From contig NZ_CP134050.1 of the NCBI RefSeq assembly GCF_031583145.1, positions 3,547,501-3,611,500 of the forward strand: 64,000 nt of DNA. The letters are read 5' to 3'. The position numbers were made by a program, and so were the translations under genes. Within the stretch, counting starts at the first letter, position 1. Each line of letters opens with the position of its first letter. The notes under the pieces are model-generated. The model did not search any database. It saw nothing but the letters and a program-made list of their open reading frames with translations, and was not told where the DNA came from. Source of the stretch: Brevibacillus brevis (GTDB taxonomy: Bacteria > Bacillota > Bacilli > Brevibacillales > Brevibacillaceae). Positions 46,505 through 55,572 of the stretch are shown one piece after another.

Positions 46505-46738
46505 CTACTTGTGAGATTCTATGTATTTTACGACCTCACCTACAGAAGTGATCTTTTCAGCATCTTCGTCAGAAATCTCTAAATCAAACTCATCCTCGAG
46601 TTCCATTACGAGTTCCACTACATCCAGGGAGTCAGCGCCCAGGTCTTCTTTGAAAGAAGCTTCCAAAGTAATCTTGGACTCATCTACACCCAGACGATCG
46701 ACGATGATTTTCTTCACACGTTCCAATGTATCTGCCAT
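46505..46738 (-). CDS. acpP: Acyl carrier protein
   Basis: A 77-aa acidic four-helix protein that carries the growing fatty acid on a phosphopantetheine arm attached to S37 ([18 protein letters not shown]). GAGAGGGGGTG precedes ATG 46738. It lies between fabG and fabF in the FapR-regulated group. Confidence 0.98.
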
Positions 46739-46853
46739 TTTGCTTCACCCCCTCTCCCGTATTATAGTAGATGAGCCAGCAAAAAACCAGTTCTAGCATT
46801 CGGGCGAAAATCCAAGCTGCGACTAGGCTGCAAGGCTCATGTACCTGTTATGG

Positions 46854-47594
46854 CTACATGTACATACCGCCGTCTACGTGAAGGGTTTGGCCCGTCATGT
46901 AATTGGCTGCGTCCGATGCCAGGAACAGCACGACAGAAGCGATGTCATCCGTTTGACCCAATCTGCCGAGCGGAATTTGCGCCATCATTCCTTCTTTTAC
47001 TTCTTCGGAAAGCACGGCGGTCATCTCCGTATCGATGAATCCGGGAGCGACGGCGTTGACTGTAATGCCGCGGGTAGCCAGTTCGCGTGCCGCGGTCTTG
47101 GTCAAGCCGATCACCCCAGCTTTGGCAGCCACATAGTTGGCTTGGCCGGGATTGCCCAGTACGCCGACTACGGATGTAATGTTGATGATTTTACCGGAGC
47201 GCTGTTTCATCATGGGGCGCGTCGCCGCTTTCAGACAGTTGAACACGCCTTTGAGGTTGGTGGCGATGACGTCGTCCCACTCCTCTTCCTTCATGCGCAT
47301 CAGCAAATTGTCGCGGGTTATGCCCGCGTTGTTCACGAGGATGTCGATCGCTCCGAAATGATCCAGGGCAGCCTTGAACATCTCGTTTACTTCTTCGGTC
47401 TGCGACACATTCGCACGCACCATGATGGCGTCCCTTCCCAATTCCTTGATCTGAGCGACCGTCTCCGAAGCAGCCGCCTCGCTGCCTGCGTAGTTGACTA
47501 CCACATTGGCCCCGGCTTCCGCCAGCTTCAGGGCAATTGCACGGCCGATTCCGCGAGAAGCGCCTGTAACCAGCGCCGTTTTTCCTGCTAGCAT
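46854..47594 (-). CDS. fabG: 3-oxoacyl-ACP reductase FabG
   Basis: FabG reduces 3-oxoacyl-ACP with NADPH. The 246-aa short-chain dehydrogenase has [13 protein letters not shown] (cofactor loop), NNAGITRD, the catalytic Ser and YVAAKAG (Tyr-x3-Lys), and ends DGGMYM. GGAGGGGTATT precedes ATG 47594. It overlaps the end of fabD by 7 nt. Confidence 0.97.
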   Translation of the reverse strand: MLAGKTALVTGASRGIGRAIALKLAEAGANVVVNYAGSEAAASETVAQIKELGRDAIMVRANVSQTEEVNEMFKAALDHFGAIDILVNNAGITRDNLLMRMKEEEWDDVIATNLKGVFNCLKAATRPMMKQRSGKIINITSVVGVLGNPGQANYVAAKAGVIGLTKTAARELATRGITVNAVAPGFIDTEMTAVLSEEVKEGMMAQIPLGRLGQTDDIASVVLFLASDAANYMTGQTLHVDGGMYM

Positions 47595-48538
47595 AATACC
47601 CCTCCGTTCAACAGCTCCGCGAGCGACTCCTCATCCTGCACCGAGATCATGGTTGTTTCCGCCGGCGCGATCTTCTTGATCAGCCCTGCAAGGACTTTCC
47701 CCGGACCAATCTCGACGAACGTCGTCACGCCTTGCTCCACCATCCATTGCACGGAATCTTCCCAGAGGACAGGGGCAGACACTTGCTGCACCAAGCTGTC
47801 AACGATCTCCCGTGCGTCAGAGACCGGTCTTGCCGATACGTTTGCCACGACAGGCACGCCCGCGTCCTGCACACTTACGCTCGCCAAAACCGCCTTCAGC
47901 TTGTCAGCTGCCGGCTGCATCAGGCTGGAGTGGAACGGACCGCTGACGTTGAGCGGGAGCACGCGCTTCGCTCCTGCTGCTTTCGCTTTTTCGCCTGCCA
48001 GCTTCACACCTTCCGCCGAACCGGAAATGACGATCTGCCCGGGGCAGTTCATGTTGGCGAGCTGCACCGGATGTCCCGATGCCGTCACTTCTTCGCAGAC
48101 GGCATGCAGCGCGGCGCGATCCATGTTCAAGACAGCAGCCATGGCGCCTTGTCCTGCAGGTACCGCTTCCTCCATGAACTGTCCGCGTGCCCGTACCGTC
48201 TTCACCGCATCCGCGAAGGACAGGGCACCAGCAGCTACCAGCGCGGAATATTCGCCGAGGCTGTGTCCTGCCACAAAGTCAGGCGCGAAGCCAGGCTGCT
48301 TTTCCCGAAACGCCGACAAAACCGCGATGCTCGCCGTCAAAATCGCCGGCTGCGTATTCGCTGTCAGCTTCAATTCTTCTTCCGGGCCTTGGAAGCACAA
48401 GCCGGACAAGGAAAATCCGAGCGCTTCGTCTGCTTGTTCAAAAACGAGGCGAGCTGCCTCGGACTTCTCTGCGAGTGCCTGGCCCATTCCTACGAATTGC
48501 GAGCCTTGGCCAGGAAAGACAAATGCCACTTTCCCCAT
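47588..48538 (-). CDS. fabD: Malonyl-CoA:ACP transacylase FabD
   Basis: FabD loads malonyl units on ACP. The 316-aa protein (ATG 48538, GGGAG upstream) starts [19 protein letters not shown], has the active serine S93 in [10 protein letters not shown] and a catalytic His in GPFHSSLM. Its start codon shares one base with the stop of fabH (TAATG), so translation is coupled. Confidence 0.96.
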   Translation of the reverse strand: MGKVAFVFPGQGSQFVGMGQALAEKSEAARLVFEQADEALGFSLSGLCFQGPEEELKLTANTQPAILTASIAVLSAFREKQPGFAPDFVAGHSLGEYSALVAAGALSFADAVKTVRARGQFMEEAVPAGQGAMAAVLNMDRAALHAVCEEVTASGHPVQLANMNCPGQIVISGSAEGVKLAGEKAKAAGAKRVLPLNVSGPFHSSLMQPAADKLKAVLASVSVQDAGVPVVANVSARPVSDAREIVDSLVQQVSAPVLWEDSVQWMVEQGVTTFVEIGPGKVLAGLIKKIAPAETTMISVQDEESLAELLNGGVLC

Positions 48539-49566
48539 TACTTTCCGCTCCCTTCTGCTGAGGTGGTCGACCATTTCAGGAGAGCCGCTCCCCAGGTCAG
48601 ACCGCCACCGAATCCGACGAGCACGATATTGTCGCCTTCTTTTACGCGACCTGCTTCGACGGCTTCATCCAGAGCCACCGGAATGGATGCCGAGGACATG
48701 TTGCCGTACCGGTCGAGGTTGATGACGACCTTGTCTTCGGACAATCCGAAGCGCTGCACAGCGGAGTCGATAATCCGCTTGTTCGCCTGATGCGGCACCA
48801 GAAGACCGATGTCTTCCTTGGTCAAGCCTGCCTTTGTAAGGACGGCTTCCGTCGCCGAATTCATCACGCGAACCGCGAACTTGAATACTTCTCCACCAGC
48901 CATCGTCAAATAGTGCAGATTGTTTTCCACGGTTTCGCTGGAGGCAGGTGTGCGGGAGCCCCCGGCAGGCAGGCAAAGCAGGGAGCCGCCGGAACCGTCT
49001 GCACCGAGCTCGAACGACTGGAAGCCGTAGCCCTCCTGGACTTCCCCGATGACGGCTGCACCCGCCCCGTCACCGAACAGGACGCACGTATTTCGGTCTT
49101 TGTAGTTGGTGATCTTGGAGAGGCTCTCGACGCCAACCACCAGAATGTATTTGTAGAGCCCGTTTTGGATGAACTGGGTCGCTGTCGTGATTCCGTACAG
49201 GAAGCCGGTGCAAGCCGCCGACAAGTCCATCGCTGCTGCGCGGGTCGCTCCCAGTTTGTCCTGCAAAATGCAGGCCGTAGACGGAAACATCGTGTCCGGT
49301 GTCACGGTCGCGACGATAATCATGTCCAGCTGTTCCGGGCTCAGTTTCGCTTTCTCCAGCGCTTTTTTGGCCGCCTCGTAGGCGAGGTCGGAAGAAGCCT
49401 GATCCGGAGCGCTGATCCGGCGTTCGCGGATTCCCGTCCGCGTGACGATCCACTCGTCCGATGTATCCACCATCTTTTCCAGATCAAAGTTGGACAACAC
49501 CCGCTCAGGGGTATAGGAGCCGGTTGCCAAAATGCCTACAGAACGCTTGCCGTTCATCTGCCTCAC
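48538..49566 (-). CDS. fabH: 3-oxoacyl-ACP synthase III (FabH)
   Basis: FabH starts fatty acid synthesis by condensing acyl-CoA with malonyl-ACP; in Bacillus this selects branched starters. The protein has C119 (AACTGFLYG), PHQANKR His and GNMSSASIP Asn, the usual triad. Start GTG 49566 has GGGAG 7 nt upstream; an in-frame ATG at 49557 is an alternative. It overlaps the plsX stop by 4 nt. Confidence 0.96.
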   Translation of the reverse strand: MRQMNGKRSVGILATGSYTPERVLSNFDLEKMVDTSDEWIVTRTGIRERRISAPDQASSDLAYEAAKKALEKAKLSPEQLDMIIVATVTPDTMFPSTACILQDKLGATRAAAMDLSAACTGFLYGITTATQFIQNGLYKYILVVGVESLSKITNYKDRNTCVLFGDGAGAAVIGEVQEGYGFQSFELGADGSGGSLLCLPAGGSRTPASSETVENNLHYLTMAGGEVFKFAVRVMNSATEAVLTKAGLTKEDIGLLVPHQANKRIIDSAVQRFGLSEDKVVINLDRYGNMSSASIPVALDEAVEAGRVKEGDNIVLVGFGGGLTWGAALLKWSTTSAEGSGK

Positions 49567-50570
49567 TCGCTTTCTCCCGTATGATTTTTTTGCAGTGCTT
49601 GCGCGATAATGTCGTTCACGTTCTGTTCCACGAATCGCGCAGCGCTGGCGATCGCGTTTTTAATCGCCTTTTCGTCAGAGGAACCGTGCGCCTTGATGAC
49701 AGGACTGCGCAGACCCAAGAGCGGTGCTCCTCCGTACTCCGCGTAATCCATGCGCTTTTTGAAGCGGGACAGTCCCGGCTTCAAAATAGCCGCCCCTACC
49801 TTATTAATCAGGCTGGAAGTAAATTCCTGCTTGAGCATCGAAAAGATTGTGGAGGCCGCGCCTTCCACTGCTTTGAGCAGCACATTGCCGACGAATCCGT
49901 CGCATACCAATACGTCGCAGTTCCCAAGCAAGACATCGCGCGCTTCTACGTTCCCCACGAAGTTCAAATCGGCCTCAGCTAGCATCGGAAAGACGGCTTT
50001 GGTCAGTTCATTGCCTTTCCCGTCTTCCGTGCCCACATTGAGCAGCCCAACCGTCGGACGTTCAAAACCGAGGACGCGCTCTGCGTACAGGCTGCCCATC
50101 ACCGCGTATTGCAGCAAGTGAAGCGGCTTCGCGTCCATGTTGGCGCCGACATCCAGCGTCAACGAAACGCGGCCCTTCGTGTTCGGAATGAATGCAGCCA
50201 GCGCAGGACGTTCGATCCCTTCCATGCGCCCGGCATACAAAAGCCCTGCCGTCATGAGCGCACCCGTATTTCCCGCTGAAATGGCCGCATCCACGATATT
50301 TTCCCGCGCCATCTGCACGGCGACGACGAGAGATGAATTTTTCTTTTTCCTCGCCGCTTTCACCGGTTCGTCATCCGGCATGATGACTTCGGTCGTAGGT
50401 ACAATCTCGATGTTCGCCGGGATCTCTCCCGGCAGGTGGCTCCGAATGCCTTGTTCATCCCCCACCAGCACTACCGTAATAGATGGGTTTTCCTTGATGG
50501 CAGCCAGCGCTCCCAGCACTGTACTGCGCGGTGCGTTATCGCCGCCCATCGCATCCACTGCAATTCGCAA
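49563..50570 (-). CDS. plsX: Phosphate acyltransferase PlsX
   Basis: PlsX makes acyl-phosphate from acyl-ACP for PlsY. The 335-aa product starts with TTG 50570 (AAGGAGGAG lies 6-7 nt upstream), giving RIAVDAMGGDNAPRSTVLGA, the family signature. It further shows FIPNTKGRVSLTLDVGAN and EYGGAPLLGLRSPVIKAHG. It is translated with fapR and fabH. Confidence 0.97.
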   Translation of the reverse strand: MRIAVDAMGGDNAPRSTVLGALAAIKENPSITVVLVGDEQGIRSHLPGEIPANIEIVPTTEVIMPDDEPVKAARKKKNSSLVVAVQMARENIVDAAISAGNTGALMTAGLLYAGRMEGIERPALAAFIPNTKGRVSLTLDVGANMDAKPLHLLQYAVMGSLYAERVLGFERPTVGLLNVGTEDGKGNELTKAVFPMLAEADLNFVGNVEARDVLLGNCDVLVCDGFVGNVLLKAVEGAASTIFSMLKQEFTSSLINKVGAAILKPGLSRFKKRMDYAEYGGAPLLGLRSPVIKAHGSSDEKAIKNAIASAARFVEQNVNDIIAQALQKNHTGESE

Positions 50571-50603
50571 CCGTGTCTCCTCCTTAATTCTGGGCCATGT
50601 CAA

Positions 50604-51176
50604 TTATGTGAGAGCGGGCATTCCTACCACGCGGAATGTCGCAGTAAAGACCAGTTCACCTTGCACTTTCGTCTCTACCCGCACTTTGCACTCATCTCCG
50701 TTGCGGCTTCGTACCATTGCCTTCGCAACCAGCTTTTCTCCCGCCCGCACCGGCCTGATAAAGCGAATTCTCGCCGTCGCTGTCAATGCGACATCAGCGT
50801 TTATGACCGCCACAGCCAACGAGTTGGCCTGGGCAAATATGTAGTGTCCACGAGCGATCTGCGTTCGTGAAAAGACGTGCTCTTCTTTGATCTCTAATAC
50901 GGAAATCGCCTGCGAATCCAGCTGCAAATCGATGATTTCCCCGATGACCTCATCGATCCCCAGCGACTTCACCGGGTCGAGGCTTTTTTCGGCCACCGAC
51001 TTGATCCTCTCCCGAAGCTCCGGGATGCCCAGCTCCAGACGATCTAAGCGTATTGTTTGAATACTGACCTGAAATAACTCTGCCAGTTCCTCGTCAGTGG
51101 CAAAAGGATTCTCTTGCAGCGTCTGCACCAAGCGAGTCTGGCGATCCTTTTTCGGCAAGCGGGCGATGCTCGACAC
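50604..51176 (-). CDS. fapR: Fatty acid and phospholipid biosynthesis regulator FapR
   Basis: FapR represses lipid genes and is released by malonyl-CoA. The 190-aa protein has an N-terminal DeoR-like helix-turn-helix ([20 protein letters not shown]) and a C-terminal hot-dog domain with the malonyl-CoA pocket segment ([19 protein letters not shown]). The annotated start is GTG 51176, but GGGGG abuts it, so a TTG about six codons in is possible. Its own operator lies upstream. Confidence 0.94.
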   Translation of the reverse strand: MSSIARLPKKDRQTRLVQTLQENPFATDEELAELFQVSIQTIRLDRLELGIPELRERIKSVAEKSLDPVKSLGIDEVIGEIIDLQLDSQAISVLEIKEEHVFSRTQIARGHYIFAQANSLAVAVINADVALTATARIRFIRPVRAGEKLVAKAMVRSRNGDECKVRVETKVQGELVFTATFRVVGMPALT

Positions 51177-51222
51177 CCCCCTAGAAAGATTCTTCTATAA
51201 CTTATCTAATGATTGCGATCAG

Positions 51223-51243
51223 TTTTTAATACCTGGTACCAAA
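51223..51243. promoter_or_regulatory. FapR operator upstream of fapR
   Basis: An imperfect palindrome, AATACCTGGTACCAA with a TTTT flank, matches the Bacillus FapR box (TTAGTACC-TRG-TACTAA type). It lies about 50 nt upstream of the fapR start, where autoregulation of the operon is expected. Remaining parts of the 457-nt gap 51177-51633 show no believable gene. Confidence 0.7.
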
Positions 51244-51524
51244 CAAAGTATAAGGGACGTTTCCCCGAATTACAAGCAAAGATCGAGAAAATAGCCCGAT
51301 GGTCTCGTCTTATACAGACGCTTGATGACGTTCGCAGCTCGAGCGGCCTGCGAAATTCTGCCTGGTATCATAATCGAGAGTCCGATCTGGCTGCGCGGCC
51401 CTTGCGCGATCGTGTCCACCATCTTTTTCCCGTGGTTGATGAGGATGATTCTGCCGCAAAAGGCCCGGAGTCGCGTCTTGGCAACAACATACGTCAAGCC
51501 CGATGGTCGGTATGTAAATGCCGA

Positions 51525-51566
51525 CAAAAAAAGAGAAAGCCCTTCCAAAATAGAAGGGCTTTCTCT
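51525..51566 (-). terminator. Strong terminator after the DeoR-family gene
   Basis: AGAGAAAGCCCTTC (51532-51545) and GAAGGGCTTTCTCT (51553-51566) form a perfect 14-bp stem with a 7-nt loop, followed on the minus strand by TTTTTTT. It lies about 70 nt past the stop at 51634. Confidence 0.92.
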
Positions 51567-51633
51567 GATAAATTCACTTGCTGTCACGCCGGGATAAAGA
51601 ACCCTTCACGCCAGCCAGGTGAAGTTTACCCGC

Positions 51634-52404
51634 CTAGTTCTGCCGATCCTCCGCCACCAACAGCTCCACCTCATGCTGCAGGAGGGCTTCCATCATTTCC
51701 GGATTCGGCCTTTGGTCGGTCACGATGATGTCGATCTGCTGCAGACCAGCCACCCGATACAGCATTGACTTGCCGAATTTGGACTGGTCGGCCAGGACAA
51801 TGACCTGATCGGCTCTTTTCATCATTTCCTTGATCACGTAGCCGGACTCCTCCGTGGGAGAGACCAAGCCGCTCGGGGTAATGCCGCAAGCCCCAATAAA
51901 CAGCTTGTCGACATGGAAATCGGACAGGTTGTCGATGGCTCGGGAGCCGTATACATACTGATCTTCAGGATGCACATCTCCGCCGAGGAGCTTTACCTGA
52001 AACCCCTCTCTGCCGGCCAGGCTGGATGCGGCGGCGAGCGAGCTGGTGATAATCACGTGGCCCGTCGTCTGCAAGGACTCGATGGAGAGCTGGACCGTTG
52101 TCGACGCATCGAGCATCAGGTAGTCCCCGTCTTTCACCAATCCTGCCGCGACCGCAGCAATGCTGCGTTTTTCCGGCAAGCCGAGCTGCATGCGCTCCCG
52201 GTAGGAATAGCTTTTCTTCGTCAAGGTAGGCAAAATGGCTCCGCCGCGAGTCCGCAAGATTTGCCCCTGCTCCTCCAGCTTGACGATATCCCGCCGTGCC
52301 GTATCCCGGGACACCCCAAATCGCTCCACGACATCCTGCACGCTGATCCGCTGATGCTCCTGCAAATACTGCAGGATGGCGGCCAGCCTTTCTTCCTGAA
52401 ACAT
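51634..52404 (-). CDS. DeoR/GlpR family transcriptional regulator
   Basis: A 256-aa regulator from ATG 52404 (GGAG upstream at 10 nt). It has the N-terminal DeoR helix-turn-helix (ISVQDVVERFGVSRDTARRDIVKLEEQG) with the family's RTRGGA turn, then a sugar-phosphate-sensing C-terminal domain (DASTTVQLSIE, TSSLAAASSL, ADQSKFGKSML). Target and effector unknown. It sits alone between fapR and rpmF, an arrangement I do not know from B. subtilis. Confidence 0.88.
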   Translation of the reverse strand: MFQEERLAAILQYLQEHQRISVQDVVERFGVSRDTARRDIVKLEEQGQILRTRGGAILPTLTKKSYSYRERMQLGLPEKRSIAAVAAGLVKDGDYLMLDASTTVQLSIESLQTTGHVIITSSLAAASSLAGREGFQVKLLGGDVHPEDQYVYGSRAIDNLSDFHVDKLFIGACGITPSGLVSPTEESGYVIKEMMKRADQVIVLADQSKFGKSMLYRVAGLQQIDIIVTDQRPNPEMMEALLQHEVELLVAEDRQN

Positions 52405-52467
52405 CACGATTTCACTCCATCCGGACACAGCCGCTGTGCTTCTGCTTTTATTGTAAGGGAATCTCGC

Positions 52468-52501
52468 ATTATACGCAAGTGTTTATAAGTATTTATAAGT
52501 A
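52468..52501 (-). promoter_or_regulatory. Promoter -10 and tandem repeats upstream of the DeoR-family gene
   Basis: On the minus strand two direct 10-mers TACTTATAAA (52501-52482) are followed by a half match CACTTGCGTA and the -10 hexamer TATAAT (52473-52468). The 10-nt period equals one helical turn, so the repeats could be an operator for self-repression that covers the -35 region. Confidence 0.45.
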
Positions 52502-52616
52502 AAGTTAAGTAATGCGTCCAATTCGGAGCTCTGAATGGAGTCAGCCCACGGCGGATCGCCGCTGAGTCCCGGGGCAGGTAGGTCAAGCGACTTCCTCAGG
52601 TCGCTTTTGCCAAATA

Positions 52617-52648
52617 AAAAAGACAAGGTGATTTCTCACCTTGTCTTT
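52617..52648 (-). terminator. Terminator after rpmF
   Basis: AAAAGACAAGGTGA / TCACCTTGTCTTTT: a 14-bp stem with a 4-nt loop; the T-tract is on the minus strand (TTTTTTATTTGG). It ends the yceD-rpmF transcript. A second smaller hairpin AAGCGAC / GTCGCTT lies further on at 52585-52607. Confidence 0.85.
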
Positions 52649-52662
52649 TAAGCAGCGCCGAA

Positions 52663-52833
52663 TTACTTCGCTACTTTCACACCTTTGTAGTGACCGCAGC
52701 TTGGGCAAACGCGATGCGCAAGTTTGTATTCGTTGCAATTATCGCATTTGATCATGCCTGGAATCTCTAATTTGAAGTGCGTACGACGCATTCTTTTACG
52801 GGTTTTGGAAGTTCTCCGTTGAGGTACTGCCAT
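52663..52833 (-). CDS. rpmF: 50S ribosomal protein L32 (zinc-containing form)
   Basis: A 56-aa ribosomal protein, [19 protein letters not shown] at the start, with a four-cysteine zinc site CDNC / CPSC. This is the C+ (zinc) paralogue; some Bacillota carry a zinc-free copy as well. AAGGAGGTGTAAGGAAG precedes ATG 52833. Confidence 0.96.
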   Translation of the reverse strand: MAVPQRRTSKTRKRMRRTHFKLEIPGMIKCDNCNEYKLAHRVCPSCGHYKGVKVAK

Positions 52834-52975
52834 CTTCCTTACACCTCCTTCAACTGACAAATGCTAAGATGCTCTATTGGGTGGATAGTATAGGCAAAAT
52901 GCTTATGCCATCCTTCAAAAATGGGACGCTCCAATCCGACAGATCGGCGTCCCATCTTGAAAACAAAAGGAACGA

Positions 52976-53494
52976 CTACTTGCTGTCTTTGAACAAATCC
53001 GCCAGCCCTGCCAAACGGGGGTCGATTCGTTCGTTCTTGCAGCTGCATGCCACTTCGTTGCGATTGACGCCACAAGTCGGGCACAATCCCTTGCAATCTT
53101 CCTCGCACAGCGGGAAGGTAGGCATAGCCAGCAGAAAATCTTCCTGGAGAAGCGAGTCCAGCTCGATTTCATCGCCGTGCAACGGAAGAATATCGCTGTC
53201 CTCATCCTCTTGAAGAATCGGTTCGTCTTCATGTGCAAAGGTCTCGGAAAAGGCAACGTTCGCATGCTGGGTAAAAGGAGTGAGGCAACGGGCACAAACA
53301 AAATCCACGTCTGCATTCATTTCGCCTTTTACGTAATAGAGGTTGCCCAGCTGCACCGCTTCGCCCTTGGCGGAAACCGGAGTGATACTTCTGATTTCGT
53401 GATGGCGATTCTTCAGCTCGGACGCATCAAGCGTCAGCTGAAACGGCAAGGGCTCTCCCTTTCGATGCTCTAACTCTGTCAACTTAATATTCAT
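52976..53494 (-). CDS. YceD/DUF177 family protein
   Basis: A 172-aa protein with the DUF177 pattern: a CARC motif (VDFVCARCLTPF), an acidic middle section (EDEPILQEDEDSD) and a CPTCGVNRNEVACSC end. It is encoded ahead of rpmF in most bacteria and has been linked to 23S rRNA maturation in plants and E. coli. GAGGTGAAACT precedes ATG 53494. Confidence 0.93.
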   Translation of the reverse strand: MNIKLTELEHRKGEPLPFQLTLDASELKNRHHEIRSITPVSAKGEAVQLGNLYYVKGEMNADVDFVCARCLTPFTQHANVAFSETFAHEDEPILQEDEDSDILPLHGDEIELDSLLQEDFLLAMPTFPLCEEDCKGLCPTCGVNRNEVACSCKNERIDPRLAGLADLFKDSK

Positions 53495-53577
53495 AGTTTC
53501 ACCTCATGCACAACAAAGATGATTATAGCCCCTGCCCAAAGCTTTGTCAACCTTTTTTCCTTGACAGCTCATTTTCC

Positions 53578-54645
53578 TCAGGAGGTTTTTTGCTTTTGGG
53601 ACTGGAGATAAGCCACTGCGTCACTGACATTCTTGACGGGTACGATTTGCATTTTGGTACCAATCCGTTTCGCGGTAGCCAAAGCCTCTTCGTAATTGGA
53701 GTCCGCTCCCGGCGTATCCTGCGGGGCGAAAAAGATCTCCGCTCCAGCCTTGTCGGCCGCTACGACCTTGTGATTGATCCCGCCGATGCGGCCTACGGTC
53801 CCATCCAGGGAAATCGTGCCTGTTCCGGCGATTTTGTATCCTTTGGTCAGATCCGTATTCGTCTCCAGCTGGTCATAGATTTCCAGCGTCATCATCAACC
53901 CTGCAGAAGGACCGCCGATTCCTTGGGAGGCGATATTCACTTTTTTCGGGATGACGATGTTTTGCTTGTTGTCCGGACGCACACCGATGCCGACCGACTT
54001 GGAATCAGGCAGCGGTACCAACGTTATCACCGTTTTGGCTTCTTGTCCATCGCGGATGTAAGCAATTTCGACGGAGTCCCCTGCTTTCTTTTTGGAGAGC
54101 ACTGCCAGCAGGTCGGCCGCTTCCGGGGTCGGGATCCCGTCGACGGAAGTGATGACGTCCCCGATCTTCAGTACCTTTTTCGCAGGGAGGCCGTCAATGG
54201 TCCCCATCACCCACACGCCCTGCTTTTCCACTTTCACGTCGTATCCGGCCAGGCGAAAAGCGACCGCTTCCGCCAGTTTTTGCGAATTGTCCATGACAGC
54301 CTGCTCGCGCCGCACGAAATCTTCATTGCTCTCCCCTTGGCTCACCACGAGCTCCTTTTGCATCAGCTCGGCGTCCGGAGACATTTGAGCGTAGATGTAC
54401 CAGGCGAGATTCGCTTCCCCCATGCGAACTGTGGTCAGCATGAACGATCCGGATTCATCTTTTTTTCCGCCTTCAACCTCAATCATCGGAGCCAGTTCGA
54501 TCGCCGATCCCGGTCTCGTGATGTAGTAATTCGTAGGAATAAAGAAGGAGAGGCCTAGAAGGGCCGAAATCAGAGCTAACCCCCAACTGACGCCTTTGGC
54601 GCCCTTCGCTCTTCTCGAATTGGAGCTTTGCCTTACCTCATTCAT
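53578..54645 (-). CDS. ylbL: PDZ-domain Lon-type membrane protease (YlbL/SepM)
   Basis: A 355-aa protein with one N-terminal membrane helix (about residues 20-36), a PDZ domain (about 140-210; KKVLKIGDVITSVDGIPTPE) and a Lon-like S16 protease domain with the Ser-Lys dyad S247 (GIGGPSAGL) and K293 (NHKVVAAD). It cleaves at or outside the membrane; substrates here are unknown. ATG 54645 overlaps the preceding stop by 4 nt (ATGA). Confidence 0.94.
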   Translation of the reverse strand: MNEVRQSSNSRRAKGAKGVSWGLALISALLGLSFFIPTNYYITRPGSAIELAPMIEVEGGKKDESGSFMLTTVRMGEANLAWYIYAQMSPDAELMQKELVVSQGESNEDFVRREQAVMDNSQKLAEAVAFRLAGYDVKVEKQGVWVMGTIDGLPAKKVLKIGDVITSVDGIPTPEAADLLAVLSKKKAGDSVEIAYIRDGQEAKTVITLVPLPDSKSVGIGVRPDNKQNIVIPKKVNIASQGIGGPSAGLMMTLEIYDQLETNTDLTKGYKIAGTGTISLDGTVGRIGGINHKVVAADKAGAEIFFAPQDTPGADSNYEEALATAKRIGTKMQIVPVKNVSDAVAYLQSQKQKTS

Positions 54646-55436
54646 TCAACAGCCTCCCAGCTTTCAATCAATTCTTGGATGCGCGAGGCATGCTGTGCCC
54701 CTGCCTGCTCGCCCAGTTCGATGATTTCTTCGACTCCGGTGTAAGCGATACTGCTATAATGTCCAACATCCGGCCGGATTACGAGATCGGCAGCCAGGAT
54801 CCGGTGCCGCAAAATTTCCCGCTCCATCACGTCGATCGTCTGGGCGATGACGTCGAAAATGGTCGATACTTTCATCGGCGTGTCCACTTGTGCGACATCG
54901 ACTGCGATCACGATATCGGCGCCCATTTCGCGAACGACTGTCACGGGCACGCGATCGATGACGCCACCGTCGACGAGCAGCCGTCCATCCACTTTCTCCG
55001 GCACAAAAATGCCGGGGATGGAAATACTCGCACGAACAGCCTGATCAATCGGTCCCTCACGAAAGACCACTCGCTCGCCGGACTCAATGTCGGTCGCCAC
55101 GATTGCGAGCGGCTTATTCAATTGTTCGATCCGTTTGCCATGGGTAAGCAAACGGATGAGCTGTTTGATTTTTTCACCGGATACGAATCCGAGACTGGGG
55201 ACCGTCAAATCGAGCCAGTGCTTGCGTTTCAAATTCAGCGCCAGTTTCCCCATCATATGGGGCTCAATGCCGTTGGCGTACACGGCGGCGATCAGGCTGC
55301 CCATGCTGCTTCCTGCCAGCATATCCACCTCAATGCCATGTGCCTCCAGAGCCTTGAGTACCCCGATATGGGCGAAGCCGCGCGCCCCTCCCGACCCCAA
55401 TGCCACGCCTACTACCGGTTTCCGTTTCGCTCCCAT
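54642..55436 (-). CDS. Patatin-like phospholipase (YlbK type)
   Basis: A 264-aa protein from ATG 55436 (GGGGG upstream at 8 nt). It has the oxyanion loop GSGGARGF, the nucleophile elbow AGSSMGSL and the catalytic Asp in LVDGGVIDRVP, the Ser-Asp dyad of patatins. It lacks a signal peptide and is probably cytoplasmic or membrane-associated. It is translationally coupled to ylbL. Confidence 0.92.
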   Translation of the reverse strand: MGAKRKPVVGVALGSGGARGFAHIGVLKALEAHGIEVDMLAGSSMGSLIAAVYANGIEPHMMGKLALNLKRKHWLDLTVPSLGFVSGEKIKQLIRLLTHGKRIEQLNKPLAIVATDIESGERVVFREGPIDQAVRASISIPGIFVPEKVDGRLLVDGGVIDRVPVTVVREMGADIVIAVDVAQVDTPMKVSTIFDVIAQTIDVMEREILRHRILAADLVIRPDVGHYSSIAYTGVEEIIELGEQAGAQHASRIQELIESWEAVE

Positions 55437-55572
55437 GCTCCATTCCCCCTGTACCATAGCCTATGTGGGGAGCCGCCGATCCTTTCGCACCCATCGCGTA
55501 GAGGATCGGCGCATAGTTTGCGGTTTGAGGGCGTAGACATGTACTATCTTGCAGTCGGTTCAGGAGGATTCC

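Noticed and set aside
51270..51587. Minus-strand ORF of 105 codons between fapR and the DeoR-type gene
   Set aside because: It runs across the perfect 14-bp terminator at 51525-51566, has no Shine-Dalgarno and no recognisable pattern.
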